A DNA stretch of 64,000 nucleotides, taken from Maritimibacter sp. (GTDB lineage: Bacteria; Pseudomonadota; Alphaproteobacteria; Rhodobacterales; Rhodobacteraceae). Location of the stretch: contig NZNT01000019.1 of the NCBI GenBank assembly GCA_002695005.1, positions 186,001 to 250,000 on the forward strand, read 5' to 3'. Below, in pieces: positions 9,807 to 18,607 of this stretch. The position numbers and the translations under genes are program-made. The notes beneath the pieces are model-generated. The model made no database searches, was not told the DNA's origin, and saw only the letters and a program-made list of their open reading frames with translations. Numbering within the stretch: the stretch's first letter is position 1; each line of letters begins with the position of its first letter.

Positions 9807-10826
9807 TCAGTTGCAGGGGGCCGGGCCGTCGGTGACGCCCTGGCAGAGCGCGTCCTGCTCGATCCAGCCAGCATCCACGACGACGCTGAGGTTGTCGGCG
9901 GTGACCGGAACCGGCTCGAGGAACTCGGCCCAAAGGGTCGTGCCCGAGGGCGATGTCCACTCGTTTGCGCCTTCAATGTCGGACATGGCAGTGCCACCGG
10001 CCAGCGCGACGGCGATTTCGCCGGCGCGCATGCCGAGGTCACGCGCATCTTTCCAGACCGAGACGGTCTGCGTGCCGCGTGCGATGCGGTTCAGAGCGGC
10101 ATGGTCGCCGTCCTGCCCGGAGACCGGGATGCCTTCCATGCCCTGCGCGGTGAGCGCCGCCACGGTGCCGCCGGCGGTGCCGTCGTTCGAGGCCACGACA
10201 GCGTCGACGTTATTGTCTTCGGCCGTCAGGATCTGTTCCATGTTGCGCTGTGCGTTCGCGGGAAGCCAGCCATCGGTATAAGCCTCGCCGACGATGGTGA
10301 TGTCACCGGCGTCGATGGCGTCTTGGAGCACTTCCTGCTGACCGCCGCGAAGGAAATCCGCGTTCGGGTCGGTGGGCGAGCCCTTGATCATCACATAGTT
10401 GCCGGTCGGCTGCGCTTCGAGCACGGCACGCGCCTGCATCCGGCCCACTTCGACGTTGTCGAAGGTGAGGTAGAACGCGCGCGGATCTTCGATCAGACGG
10501 TCATAGGCGATGACAGGCACACCCTCGTTCGCGGCGGCTTCGACGGCCGGGATAATGGCCTGCGTGTCCTGCGCGAGGATGATGAGCGCGTCTACGCCCT
10601 GCGCCATTAGCGATTCGACGTCCGAAAGCTGCTTGGACGACGACGATTGTGCGTCAGCGGAAATGTATTCGGCGCCGGCGGCTTCGAGAGCCGACTTGAT
10701 TGCGGCTTCATCGGTTTTCCAGCGTTCTTCCTGGAAGTTGGACCAGGAAACGCCAACGGTCTGCGCAGAAGCGGTTGCGGCAAGGCCAACCGCCATGGCG
10801 GTCGCGGCCAAAAGTGTCTTGTACAT
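9807..10826 (-). CDS. xylF: Xylose-type periplasmic binding protein
   Basis: 339-residue periplasmic receptor of the pentose/hexose-binding (Peripla_BP_4) family. Residues 1-21 form a signal peptide ending ATASA. The mature protein opens [19 protein letters not shown], close to the N terminus of XylF, and continues with [19 protein letters not shown] and [20 protein letters not shown], which match the XylF ligand cleft region. First gene of the reverse-strand xyl-type operon and divergent from the ROK regulator. A TGTCCTCCC complement just upstream gives a good ribosome-binding site (GGGAGGACA). Confidence 0.9.
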   Translation of the reverse strand: MYKTLLAATAMAVGLAATASAQTVGVSWSNFQEERWKTDEAAIKSALEAAGAEYISADAQSSSSKQLSDVESLMAQGVDALIILAQDTQAIIPAVEAAANEGVPVIAYDRLIEDPRAFYLTFDNVEVGRMQARAVLEAQPTGNYVMIKGSPTDPNADFLRGGQQEVLQDAIDAGDITIVGEAYTDGWLPANAQRNMEQILTAEDNNVDAVVASNDGTAGGTVAALTAQGMEGIPVSGQDGDHAALNRIARGTQTVSVWKDARDLGMRAGEIAVALAGGTAMSDIEGANEWTSPSGTTLWAEFLEPVPVTADNLSVVVDAGWIEQDALCQGVTDGPAPCN

Positions 10827-10898
10827 TGTGTCCTCCCATTTGACCCATATCGGGCAGCCCGGCTGACTCGCCGGAACAGAGTCAGGTTGTCTTGAATA

Positions 10899-10921
10899 AT
10901 TTTAGTTGTCAAAATTAAAAT
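10899..10921. promoter_or_regulatory. Palindromic operator candidate upstream of xylF
   Basis: ATTTTAGTT, five bases, AATTAAAAT form a near-perfect 9-bp inverted repeat (one mismatch) in an AT-rich patch about 75 bp upstream of xylF. AT-rich palindromes of this size are typical targets of ROK/NagC/XylR-type repressors, and the ROK gene is divergent. The assignment is inferred from symmetry and position. Confidence 0.5.
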
Positions 10922-11013
10922 TGGCTTTCACAGTGCCCTTCCGTAGGTTTTTTGGACGTATTGCTGCGATGCGGCGAAATATTGCCCCGTTTCGTTGTGA
11001 CTTCCAATCTTAT

Positions 11014-11032
11014 TTATTCACTGGGTGAACTA
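11014..11032. promoter_or_regulatory. Second palindrome, upstream of the ROK gene
   Basis: TTATTCAC-TGG-GTGAACTA is an inverted repeat with a perfect TTCAC/GTGAA core, centred about 30 bp before the ROK regulator start. It could be an autoregulatory site. Its bases differ from the xylF-proximal palindrome, so a single shared operator is not proven. Confidence 0.35.
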
Positions 11033-11052
11033 ACTCCGGGCGGCGGGTCGAG

Positions 11053-12309
11053 ATGCAAATAGGACGGGATACACCGGGTTGCGGCCCCTTGATCCAGCCG
11101 GTCACATCGGCACAGCGCCCGCTGCGGCAGCAGGTCTTCGAGCATGTGCGTGCCCTTGGCGAGATCGCGCGGGTGCAGCTTGCCAAGGACCTGCGCGTGA
11201 GCCCCGCGTCAGTCACGACAATCACGTCTGAACTCATCGAAGCCGGTCTTCTGGAGGAGGTCCAAGCGCCACGCGAGGGCGATTGGGGGCGCGGTCGTCC
11301 GGCAGTCGCGTTGCGCGTGCGGGCCGGCGGCTTTCACGTTGCGGGGATGAAGCTCTCGGACCATGAAAACTCAGCTGTAGTTGTGGACCTGTCCGGGCGC
11401 GTCGTGGCGAGCGCTTCGCTCCCCCGCGCCCCCGGTGCCATGACCAGCGAGCAAGTCATCGACGCCGCCGTGTCGCTCCTCCACCGTGTCTGTGCAGCGT
11501 GCGGTCTTCAGCCGTCCGACCTAGGCGGTGTCGGGCTCGGGGTCCCGGGCTTCATCGACGGTGTGGCAGGTGTCGTGCATTGGTCGCCGATCCTCGAGCA
11601 TCGAGAGATCGACCTCGCCCCGCGTTTGTCCGAACGCATCGGGCTCCCGGTTCAGATCGACAACGACGCGAACCTTTGCACCTTGGCCGAACTGTGGTTC
11701 GGCGCGGGACGCTCACTGTCCGATTTCGCCGTTGTGACGATCGAACATGGTGTCGGCATGGGCTTTGTCATCAACCACCGACTCTATCGCGGGGCGCGCG
11801 GGATGGGGATGGAGCTGGGGCATACCAAGGTGCAACTGGATGGCGACCTTTGTCGCTGCGGTCAGCGCGGTTGCCTCGAGGCATATCTGGCCGACTACGC
11901 ACTAGTGCGCGAGGCGCGGGCGGCCCTGAACCTTCCGGACACCGAAATCCGCTCGGTCGCGGCGCTTCTTGAAACGCTGTTCGGACAGGCCAAGGCGGGC
12001 AACCCGGTCGCGCGTTCCATCTTCGAGCGGGCGGGGCGCTACCTCGCCCTCGCGCTTGCGAACGTGGCCAACCTCTTCGACCCCGAGCTCATCATTTTGT
12101 CGGGCGAGCGGATGCGCTACGACTACCTCTATGCGCGGGAAACATTGTCGGAGATGCAGAAGATGATGCTGGAGACGGGCCGCGATGCACCTACATTGCA
12201 GATCCACGCTTGGGGCGACATGCTCTGGGCACACGGAGCGGCGGCACTCGCGCTGGACGAATTGACCGAGGTGATGCTCGGTGCGGGCCGGGACCTCGCA
12301 GCGCAATGA
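11053..12309 (+). CDS. ROK-family transcriptional regulator (XylR-like)
   Basis: 418-residue regulator with an N-terminal winged helix (about 25-85: RQQVFEHVRALGEIARVQLAKDLRVSPASVTTITSELIEAGLLEE) and a C-terminal ROK sugar-kinase-like domain. The ROK part contains the ATP/sugar-binding GVGLGVPGFIDG, the IDNDAN motif and the zinc site CRCGQRGCLEAY. It is divergent from the xylose-type ABC operon and probably represses it until a sugar binds. The 3' end overlaps the next gene by four bases (ATGA), so the FG-GAP protein may be co-translated with it, an odd pairing. Confidence 0.88.
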   Translation: MQIGRDTPGCGPLIQPVTSAQRPLRQQVFEHVRALGEIARVQLAKDLRVSPASVTTITSELIEAGLLEEVQAPREGDWGRGRPAVALRVRAGGFHVAGMKLSDHENSAVVVDLSGRVVASASLPRAPGAMTSEQVIDAAVSLLHRVCAACGLQPSDLGGVGLGVPGFIDGVAGVVHWSPILEHREIDLAPRLSERIGLPVQIDNDANLCTLAELWFGAGRSLSDFAVVTIEHGVGMGFVINHRLYRGARGMGMELGHTKVQLDGDLCRCGQRGCLEAYLADYALVREARAALNLPDTEIRSVAALLETLFGQAKAGNPVARSIFERAGRYLALALANVANLFDPELIILSGERMRYDYLYARETLSEMQKMMLETGRDAPTLQIHAWGDMLWAHGAAALALDELTEVMLGAGRDLAAQ

Positions 12310-13802
12310 GAGTGCTCAGTTCGTTCCTCCTCATGCCCGCCGTGGCGCTGGGCCAGCCCGCCTTTGAAGACAATTCTGTCGGCCTTCCTTCAGCTCATGT
12401 CTATTCCGGCGGATGGGAGCATTTCGTGGGCGGCGGTGTCGCGGCGTTCGACTGTAATGGTGACGACCTGCCGGAGCTTTTCGCCGCAGGCGGCACCGCG
12501 CCGGCTTCACTTTACGTCAACGCCTCAGAACCGGGCGGCCCTTTGCGTTTTTCGACTGGCGAGATCGCCCCTATGACCGGCGTTACCGGAGCTTATCCCA
12601 TCGACATTGACGGGGACGGCCACCTGGACCTTGCCGTTCTGCGCGTCGGACCGAACGTGATCCTGCGCGGGCAAGGCAATTGCCAGTTCGAGGACGTAAC
12701 CGGGGCGTGGGGACTGCCTCAGCGTGACGCCTGGACTACGGCCTTTGCCGCAACCTGGGAAGATGGCAAGGAATGGCCCACCCTCTTCTTTGGCAACTAC
12801 GTTGACCGAGACGACCCGGAAGGACCGTTCGAAGCCTGCGACACGAGCGAGGTCGCCCGTCCCGAAGGTCGCCGCTTCGGCGCGGTCGATGTGGTCGATC
12901 CCGGCTGGTGTACGCTGTCGGCCCTCATTACCGACTGGCAACGCACCGGCACGCCGGAACTGCGCCTGTCGAATGACCGCCATTACTATGTGCGCGGGGG
13001 ATACGAACAGATGTTCCGTCTCTCGCCGCTCGAAGAGCGCAACGCATGGGATAAGGTCTCTCTCTGGGGGATGGGGATCGCCTCGCGCGACCTTACGGGA
13101 GACGGGTTGCCGGAGGTGATGATGACCTCGATGGGCGACCAGTTACTCCAGTTCAACCGTGGCGACGGATTCGAGGACGCGCCTTATGAGTTGGGCACCA
13201 CAGCGCACCGTCCGCATACTGGCGACGACGGCAGGCCTTCGACCGGCTGGCACGCCGAGTTCGGCGACGTGAACAACGATGGCCTGTCCGACCTGTTCAT
13301 CTCGAAAGGAAATGTGGATCAGATGCCCTCAATGGCGATGCACGATCCGAATTCGCTTCTCATGCAACAGCCGGATGGCAGCTTCACCGAGGCAGGAGCC
13401 GATGCCGGAATCGCGACGATGGACAGGGGGCGAGGCGCGGCATTGGTGGACATGAACGCGGACGGCCTGCTTGACCTCGCGGTCGTGAACCGTCGCGCAC
13501 CAATGGAATTGTGGCGCAACGTAACGGCGGGAACAGGCAACTGGGCCGCCGTAGCGCTCAGCCAACCTGGGACAAACACTCGTGCCGTCGGGGCTTGGGT
13601 CGAACTTCGCAGCGAAGGCCGCGTTCAGGCGCAGGAGGTGACCGTCGGTGGCGGGCACGCAGGCGGGAGCGCAGGTCCGCTCCACTTTGGTCTTGGCGCC
13701 GCGCAGGACGCCGAAGTCAGGGTGATCTGGCCGGACGGGACGACGAGCGCATGGCAACCCGCCGCCTTGGGGGCGATCACTGAGGTCGCCCGGGCGCCTT
13801 AG
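12306..13802 (+). CDS. Secreted FG-GAP/ASPIC-UnbV repeat protein (CRTAC1-like)
   Basis: 498-residue protein with a short signal peptide (MRVLSSFLLMPAVALG). It has several FG-GAP/VCBS-type calcium-binding repeats with DxDGDxxxD signatures (DIDGDGHLDLAV, DVNNDGLSDLFIS, DMNADGLLDLAV) and a C-terminal ASPIC/UnbV-like segment (AEVRVIWPDGTTSAWQP). It should fold as an extracytoplasmic beta-propeller. The start at 12306 overlaps the ROK stop; a longer frame starting inside the ROK gene lacks the signal peptide and is rejected. Its last four bases overlap the convergent di-haem peroxidase gene. Function in bacteria is unknown; carbohydrate or protein binding is only inferred. Confidence 0.8.
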   Translation: MRVLSSFLLMPAVALGQPAFEDNSVGLPSAHVYSGGWEHFVGGGVAAFDCNGDDLPELFAAGGTAPASLYVNASEPGGPLRFSTGEIAPMTGVTGAYPIDIDGDGHLDLAVLRVGPNVILRGQGNCQFEDVTGAWGLPQRDAWTTAFAATWEDGKEWPTLFFGNYVDRDDPEGPFEACDTSEVARPEGRRFGAVDVVDPGWCTLSALITDWQRTGTPELRLSNDRHYYVRGGYEQMFRLSPLEERNAWDKVSLWGMGIASRDLTGDGLPEVMMTSMGDQLLQFNRGDGFEDAPYELGTTAHRPHTGDDGRPSTGWHAEFGDVNNDGLSDLFISKGNVDQMPSMAMHDPNSLLMQQPDGSFTEAGADAGIATMDRGRGAALVDMNADGLLDLAVVNRRAPMELWRNVTAGTGNWAAVALSQPGTNTRAVGAWVELRSEGRVQAQEVTVGGGHAGGSAGPLHFGLGAAQDAEVRVIWPDGTTSAWQPAALGAITEVARAP

Positions 13803-15127
13803 CGGTCCACCGGAAGGCCCGAAGGCACGGCCTCCGGCACGCCGAGCCGTCCCGAAATCGCCGCCGGATCGGTCAGTGTCTCGAGAAAAGCCATGAGCGC
13901 GGCGATCTCGTCCGTGGACAGCAAAATGCCGGGACCCGCCGCTGCCGCGATGGCCGCGACCTCGTCATCCGACGTCAGGATCGCCCAATCGGGCTTTGTG
14001 TCGGGCAGGTCTGGCAAAACGACAGCGCGCGAATACCGCGTCAGCCCGTCGGCCCTTGAGGCGTGGTCGGCGAGGAACGTGGCTAGGTCGTCATGTGCAC
14101 CTGCGTGCCCCCACGGTCCTGTGCGCGTCACATTGCGTAGCGATGGCGTGCGGAACGCAAAGCGGTCTTCCTCACGCCCCGTCACCCGCATCCGCCCATC
14201 GTCGCGCGCGTGGCGCTCGAACCGTTCTGCCTTGCCGGGGCCGATCTGCGGGGCGGCCATGGCGTGAAAGTCGTGATCCGTCTGGAACGGCCCGGAATGG
14301 CAGGACGCGCACCCGGCCTCGCCGTAGAAAAGAGACGCGCCTTCTGCCGCCATACCCACCAACGGCGCCGTGCCGCGCAAGGCCGCGTCGAAGGGACTAC
14401 TGTCCGACCGCCATTCGAAGGCGACGAAGGCGGCGATCGCATTGGAAATATCGGTGAAGCCGATGTCATCCGGCTCGTCGATCTGCGGATAGACATCCGC
14501 GAAGCGCGCCGCATAGTCCTCCACGCCGGCAACCCGTCGCGAAATCACGTCCCAAGCCCCACCGGCACCGGTGATCCGGCCTGAACGCACGGCTTTCGCC
14601 ACGTCGTTCTCGGAATAATGGCCGGCCATCTCGTCGGGCGACAGGACGGGGAACATGGTCTGCGCCGACAGTACGCCTGAGAATCCCGTCACCATTTCCT
14701 CCGCCATCGGCGTGCGGATGCCGCTGGGACGCTTAGGATCAGCCTCGATCCGCCCGTCGTGAAAGAGCGTCGTGAATTCATGTGCGCCCAGGTTGAACAG
14801 AGCTGTTGCGTTGCGCGGTATGCGCTGCTCGGGGCGGTTCTCGTCGGTCACATGGCGTTCGGGGCCCAGGCCCACGCCGCCTTCGCCAAGACCGAGGCTC
14901 AATCCGTCCGAAGTTGCGAAACGCGGGTGGTGGCAGGTGGCGCAGGAAATATTGCGGTTGCCCGAGAGGATAGGGTCATAGAACAGAAGCTGCCCGAGTG
15001 CCGCTTCTCCCGGGTCGATCGAAATGTAGTCGCGGTCGCTCACCGGCGCGGGCAAGGGCGTCTCGGCACCCGCCGTCGCCGCGACGCACACCGACAATAA
15101 CGTTGCGCTGGCGCTGATCCTGATCAT
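13799..15127 (-). CDS. Di-haem cytochrome c peroxidase / MauG-family protein
   Basis: 442-residue periplasmic protein with a signal peptide (1-21, ending TAGA) and two c-type haem motifs, CATCH (62-66) and CASCH (273-277). This is the two-domain layout of bacterial cytochrome c peroxidase and MauG. Family members either reduce hydrogen peroxide with electrons from a small cytochrome or oxidise amino-acid side chains during cofactor maturation. The start at 15127 is chosen because GGGAGGAT precedes it and because it opens the signal peptide; an upstream in-frame ATG adds ten polar residues. It is convergent with the FG-GAP gene and divergent from the LysR gene that precedes the pqq operon. A direct link to quinoprotein metabolism is possible but unproven. 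Confidence 0.85.
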   Translation of the reverse strand: MIRISASATLLSVCVAATAGAETPLPAPVSDRDYISIDPGEAALGQLLFYDPILSGNRNISCATCHHPRFATSDGLSLGLGEGGVGLGPERHVTDENRPEQRIPRNATALFNLGAHEFTTLFHDGRIEADPKRPSGIRTPMAEEMVTGFSGVLSAQTMFPVLSPDEMAGHYSENDVAKAVRSGRITGAGGAWDVISRRVAGVEDYAARFADVYPQIDEPDDIGFTDISNAIAAFVAFEWRSDSSPFDAALRGTAPLVGMAAEGASLFYGEAGCASCHSGPFQTDHDFHAMAAPQIGPGKAERFERHARDDGRMRVTGREEDRFAFRTPSLRNVTRTGPWGHAGAHDDLATFLADHASRADGLTRYSRAVVLPDLPDTKPDWAILTSDDEVAAIAAAAGPGILLSTDEIAALMAFLETLTDPAAISGRLGVPEAVPSGLPVDR

Positions 15128-15261
15128 GAGATCCTCCCTCCCGGCAAGATATGGCATGCGCCCTTGCGTCCCGGCAAGCGTCGCACAATATCACCTATTG
15201 GCCCCCTCTATGAAGAACCGGGCCACTCTGACCTTCACGGAATCGGGAGCGAGGGCACGAC

Positions 15262-16311
15262 GTGGCGACGGCAAAAGGCGAGACGGGTTCGGGGCAGGGG
15301 AGCGAGCCGAAGGTTCGGGTGCCGGGAGATACGTCCAGCGGGCTGACCCTGCGCCGCCTTCAGGTGTTCTGGGCGGTAGCGAACCTGTCGAGTCTCACGC
15401 GGGCCAGCAAACAGCTTGGCCTCGCGCAACCGTCCGTTTCGCAACAGATCGCCTCGCTTGAAGAGATCGTCGGCTCCAAGCTTTTCGACCGTCGCTCGAA
15501 CACTCTCGAGCTGACCGAGGCAGGTCGCCATCTGCTGCGTCATGTCGAGAAAGTGCTTGAAAGCATGCAAGTGCTGGAGGACGGCCTTGCGGCGATTACC
15601 GACGGCTCGCGCCAGACTGTTCACCTTGCCGGCCTCAATTCGATTCTTCGCGTGCTGCTGCCAAGCGCGATGCAATCGCTGCACGCGGAATTTCCGCGGA
15701 TCGACTATGAGATTCACGAAAGCGCCCCGGCGGAAGTGCTGGAGATGCTTTATGCGCGGCGCATCAACCTGGGTCTCATCTCCACCAACGCCATTGCACC
15801 CGCAAGCGCCGGGTTCCAGCAAGTGCCGATTTGCGCGGACCCGTATGTCCTCGCCGTGCCCGATACGCTCGACCTTTCGGGTGTCGAAGACCCGGACCGC
15901 GGACTGAGCTCGGAACAGGGGGCCGTGCTCAGGAGCACGATCCAATTCGCCTTCGGGACTCAGCACGCGAAACGGGTTCAGGCTTGGTACAATGCCGTTC
16001 TTCCGGGCAACTGGCCGCTCGCTCAGGCGCGCAGTTTCGAGGTCGCGCTGGGCATGGTGCAGGCGGGTTTGGGCGTCTGCCTCGCCCCCGCGATGTCCTG
16101 CGTCGTCGGGGGAGAGCCCGTCCGTGGTGTGCGGCTTTACTCTGTGGACTACCCCAGCCGAAACGTTGTTGCGCTCCTGCCCAAACACTACCTGCGGCAG
16201 GAACCTTACGCGAGCCTGGTTCGCGCGCTCGAAACGGCGGGCGCGGCCTATGCGCCACCACGAACCGAGCCGACGCCGCCGTTCCTGAATATGCCGCCCG
16301 AGGTGCGTTGA
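15262..16311 (+). CDS. LysR-family transcriptional regulator
   Basis: 349-residue regulator. The winged helix-turn-helix spans about residues 28-90 (LTLRRLQVFWAVANLSSLTRASKQLGLAQPSVSQQIASLEE, then LFDRRSNTLELTEAG), followed by a LysR substrate-binding domain (from about 110). A 25-residue polar N-terminal extension precedes the domain. The gene lies 166 bp upstream of pqqA on the same strand and is divergent from the di-haem peroxidase gene. It could regulate either; the classic LysR arrangement favours the divergent peroxidase gene. Confidence 0.85.
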   Translation: MATAKGETGSGQGSEPKVRVPGDTSSGLTLRRLQVFWAVANLSSLTRASKQLGLAQPSVSQQIASLEEIVGSKLFDRRSNTLELTEAGRHLLRHVEKVLESMQVLEDGLAAITDGSRQTVHLAGLNSILRVLLPSAMQSLHAEFPRIDYEIHESAPAEVLEMLYARRINLGLISTNAIAPASAGFQQVPICADPYVLAVPDTLDLSGVEDPDRGLSSEQGAVLRSTIQFAFGTQHAKRVQAWYNAVLPGNWPLAQARSFEVALGMVQAGLGVCLAPAMSCVVGGEPVRGVRLYSVDYPSRNVVALLPKHYLRQEPYASLVRALETAGAAYAPPRTEPTPPFLNMPPEVR

Positions 16312-16346
16312 CATGGGCGTGATCGCATGCAACCGACTGAAAAATA

Positions 16347-16438
16347 AGCGTATATATAACGCTGCGCTGCCGTATAGTGGCATCTATCAGGACGATAGAT
16401 TGCGGCAAACCCGCGCTGATCCCTAACGTCGGATCAGC
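16347..16438. promoter_or_regulatory. Three inverted repeats upstream of pqqA
   Basis: The 166-bp gap before pqqA holds three inverted repeats in under 100 bp: AGCGT-N7-ACGCT at 16347-16363 around a TATATA core; ATCTATC-AGGAC-GATAGAT at 16382-16400, perfect; and GCTGATCC-N8-GGATCAGC at 16415-16438, perfect. The last ends about 40 bp before the pqqA start. They could be operators or leader hairpins of the pqq operon. No T-run follows any of them, so termination is unlikely. Confidence 0.5.
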
Positions 16439-16477
16439 AGTAATTCCGCTGCGCAACAGCAACGAAGGGAGGTCCAC

Positions 16478-16558
16478 ATGGCTTGGGACGCACCGAAAGT
16501 CCGCGAAGTTCAGGTCGGCATGGAAATCAACATGTACGCCTGCGCCAAGCAGAAATAA
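16478..16558 (+). CDS. pqqA: PQQ precursor peptide PqqA
   Basis: 26-residue ribosomal precursor of pyrroloquinoline quinone, encoded between LysR and pqqB and easily missed because of its size. Translation gives MAWDAPKVREVQVGMEINMY plus ACAKQK. The invariant glutamate and tyrosine lie at E16 and Y20 in the E-x-x-x-Y spacing that PqqE cross-links. A GGGAGG site lies 6-7 bases upstream of the ATG. First gene of the pqqABCDE operon. Length and motif are those of known PqqA peptides, so identification is firm despite the short length. Confidence 0.93.
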   Translation: MAWDAPKVREVQVGMEINMYACAKQK

Positions 16559-16599
16559 TCGATGCCCCTCCGCCCGATCACACAGAGCCCCGACCACGC

Positions 16600-17523
16600 A
16601 TGTTGAGCATCGTGGTACTCGGCGGCGCTGCGGGCGGAGGGGTGCCCCAATGGAACTGCAATTGCGCCACTTGCAAGGCGGCGCGAAACGATCCGGATCT
16701 GGCCGACGGGCAGGCCTCTATCGCGGTCAGCGCGGATGGCAAGAACTGGTTCCTCGTCAACGCTTCGCCGGACATCCGCCAACAGATCAACGACACATGG
16801 GAACTCCATCCCGATGAAAGCGAGTTGCGCCACAGCCCCATCGCCGGCGTCATCCTGACAAATGGCGAGGTCGACGCGGTGGCCGGGCTCTTGTCCCTGC
16901 GCGAAGGCTCGCCATTCGGTATCTGGGGCCATGAGCGTGTCCTGGGACTGCTCGACGCGAACAGCATCTTCAACGTGCTGGACCGCGAAAAGGTGCCCAG
17001 GCGGGCCATCGCGATTGATGAGCCTTTCGATCTCTTACTACAGGACGGGACGCCGTCGGGCCTGACGGCCGAAGCCTTCGAGGTGCCCGGGAAGTCGGCG
17101 TGGTACCTTGAGACGACCGAACACGGGCATCAGCGGGATGTGTCGGGAGACACGCTCGGGCTCAAGATAACCGGGTCCTGCGGCAAATCGTTCTTCATCG
17201 TCGCGGCCTGCGCCGGGATGGATGACGCACTCGCGGACCGCCTCCGGGGCGCCGACCTCGTCTTCTTCGATGGAACGCTCTGGACGGATGATGAGATCGT
17301 GACGGCGGGCCTCGGGCCCAAGACCGGGCAACGCATGGGGCACATGTCGATGTCCGGCGGCGATGGGGTGATGGCCGCGTTCGAGCCGCTCGACGTCAAG
17401 CGTAAGTTCTTCATCCATATCAACAATTCCAATCCCGCCCATCTGCCGCGTGCGCCGGAGCGCGTCTTGCTGGAGAACGCCGGGTGGGACATTGCCACGC
17501 AGGGTCAGAAAGTGACGCTATGA
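16600..17523 (+). CDS. pqqB: PQQ biosynthesis protein PqqB
   Basis: 307-residue metallo-beta-lactamase-fold protein. The N terminus has the PqqB signature LGGAAGGGVPQWNCNCATC with the structural zinc cysteines, and HMSMSGGDGVMAA and FIHINNSNP appear in the second half. PqqB acts late in the pathway, with hydroxylase activity on the tyrosine of the processed dipeptide reported for the family. The start at 16600 follows pqqA by 41 bp; a longer frame running back through pqqA is not used. The gene overlaps pqqC by four bases (ATGA). Confidence 0.95.
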   Translation: MLSIVVLGGAAGGGVPQWNCNCATCKAARNDPDLADGQASIAVSADGKNWFLVNASPDIRQQINDTWELHPDESELRHSPIAGVILTNGEVDAVAGLLSLREGSPFGIWGHERVLGLLDANSIFNVLDREKVPRRAIAIDEPFDLLLQDGTPSGLTAEAFEVPGKSAWYLETTEHGHQRDVSGDTLGLKITGSCGKSFFIVAACAGMDDALADRLRGADLVFFDGTLWTDDEIVTAGLGPKTGQRMGHMSMSGGDGVMAAFEPLDVKRKFFIHINNSNPAHLPRAPERVLLENAGWDIATQGQKVTL

Positions 17524-18290
17524 GCCTCGATACCGTTTCCCACCCCGAGATTCCCAAGACGCCGCTCAACACGGCCGAAGAGATGGAGGAACGCCTGCGC
17601 CTCATCGGCGAGACGCGGTATCATAACCTGCATCCGTTCCACGACATGCTGCATGGCGGGAAGCTGAACATCGGGCAGGTGCAGGCCTGGGCGATCAACC
17701 GGTACTACTACCAGACCTCGATCCCGCTGAAGGATGCCATAGTCATTTCGCGCTTCACCGACCGGCTCACCCGCGTCGAGTGGCGCCACCGGATCGAGGA
17801 CCACGACGGCGCGCCGGAGAGCGAGGGCGGGATCGAACGCTGGCTGCAACTCACCGACGGGCTCGGGGTGAACCGCGCATATGTGGAATCGACGGAAGGC
17901 ATCCTTCCTGCCACACGGTTTGCCGTGGATGCCTATGTCCATTTCGTTCGCGACCGCACACCGTTGGAGGCAATCGCCTCTTCGCTGACCGAGCTCTTCG
18001 CGCCGACCCTGCACGAACAACGCATCTCGGGGATGCTGGAGCACTACGATTTCATCCGCCCCGAGATCATGACCTATTTCAAGCGCCGCCTGTCACAAGC
18101 GCCGCGGGACGCCGAGTTTGCGCTGAACTACGTCAAGGAACACGCGCAGACCCCTGCGGAGCGGCAGGCGGTCTGCGATGCGCTTCTGTTCAAGACGCAG
18201 GTTCTTTGGGTGCAGCTCGATGCGCTCTACCATGCGTATGTCTCTGGCTTCCCACCGCCCGGCGCTTTCGTTCCGGAGACGATGAAATGA
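17520..18290 (+). CDS. pqqC: Pyrroloquinoline-quinone synthase PqqC
   Basis: 256-residue cofactor-free oxidase that carries out the final ring closure and eight-electron oxidation to PQQ. Helical haem-oxygenase-like fold. Conserved active-site stretches are YHNLHPFHDMLHGGKL, WAINRYYYQTSIPLKDA and WRHRIEDHDG near the N terminus and ELFAPTLHEQRI in the middle. Length matches the family (about 250). ATGA overlaps at both ends (with pqqB and pqqD) indicate translational coupling. Confidence 0.96.
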   Translation: MSLDTVSHPEIPKTPLNTAEEMEERLRLIGETRYHNLHPFHDMLHGGKLNIGQVQAWAINRYYYQTSIPLKDAIVISRFTDRLTRVEWRHRIEDHDGAPESEGGIERWLQLTDGLGVNRAYVESTEGILPATRFAVDAYVHFVRDRTPLEAIASSLTELFAPTLHEQRISGMLEHYDFIRPEIMTYFKRRLSQAPRDAEFALNYVKEHAQTPAERQAVCDALLFKTQVLWVQLDALYHAYVSGFPPPGAFVPETMK

Positions 18291-18607
18291 CCGGCGACGC
18301 GCGCGCGCCGCAGCGGCTGATCGTGACGGGGGAGATGGCCGTGACCCTGCCGCGCCACGTTCAGTTGAGATTCAACAAGCCGCGCGACATGTGGCTCCTC
18401 CTCGCTCCCGAACGGGTGCTCGAGCCGGATGCCATCGCCGTGACAGTGCTTCAGAAATGCGACGGAACCCGCACGATCCGGGACATCTCGCAGGAGTTGG
18501 CCGACATTTACACCGCGCCGGTCGAAACGATCGAGGCCGACGTGACAGCCATGATGCAGGACCTCGCCGACAAGGGGTTTCTGACCGAAGGGAGGACACA
18601 TGAGTGA
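18287..18607 (+). CDS. pqqD: PqqA-binding chaperone PqqD
   Basis: 106-residue RiPP-recognition (PqqD/RRE) protein that holds PqqA and presents it to the radical-SAM enzyme PqqE. Typical segments are [23 protein letters not shown] and [20 protein letters not shown], followed by the helix that ends in DLADKGFLT. About 12 residues longer at the N terminus than many PqqD proteins. Starts inside the pqqC stop and ends eight bases into pqqE, so all three are tightly coupled. Confidence 0.94.
   Translation: MTGDARAPQRLIVTGEMAVTLPRHVQLRFNKPRDMWLLLAPERVLEPDAIAVTVLQKCDGTRTIRDISQELADIYTAPVETIEADVTAMMQDLADKGFLTEGRTHE

Noticed and set aside
16483-16599. PqqB starting upstream inside pqqA
   Set aside because: The frame is open through pqqA, but PqqB proteins start at the MLSIVVLGGAAGGG block and pqqA is an evident separate gene.
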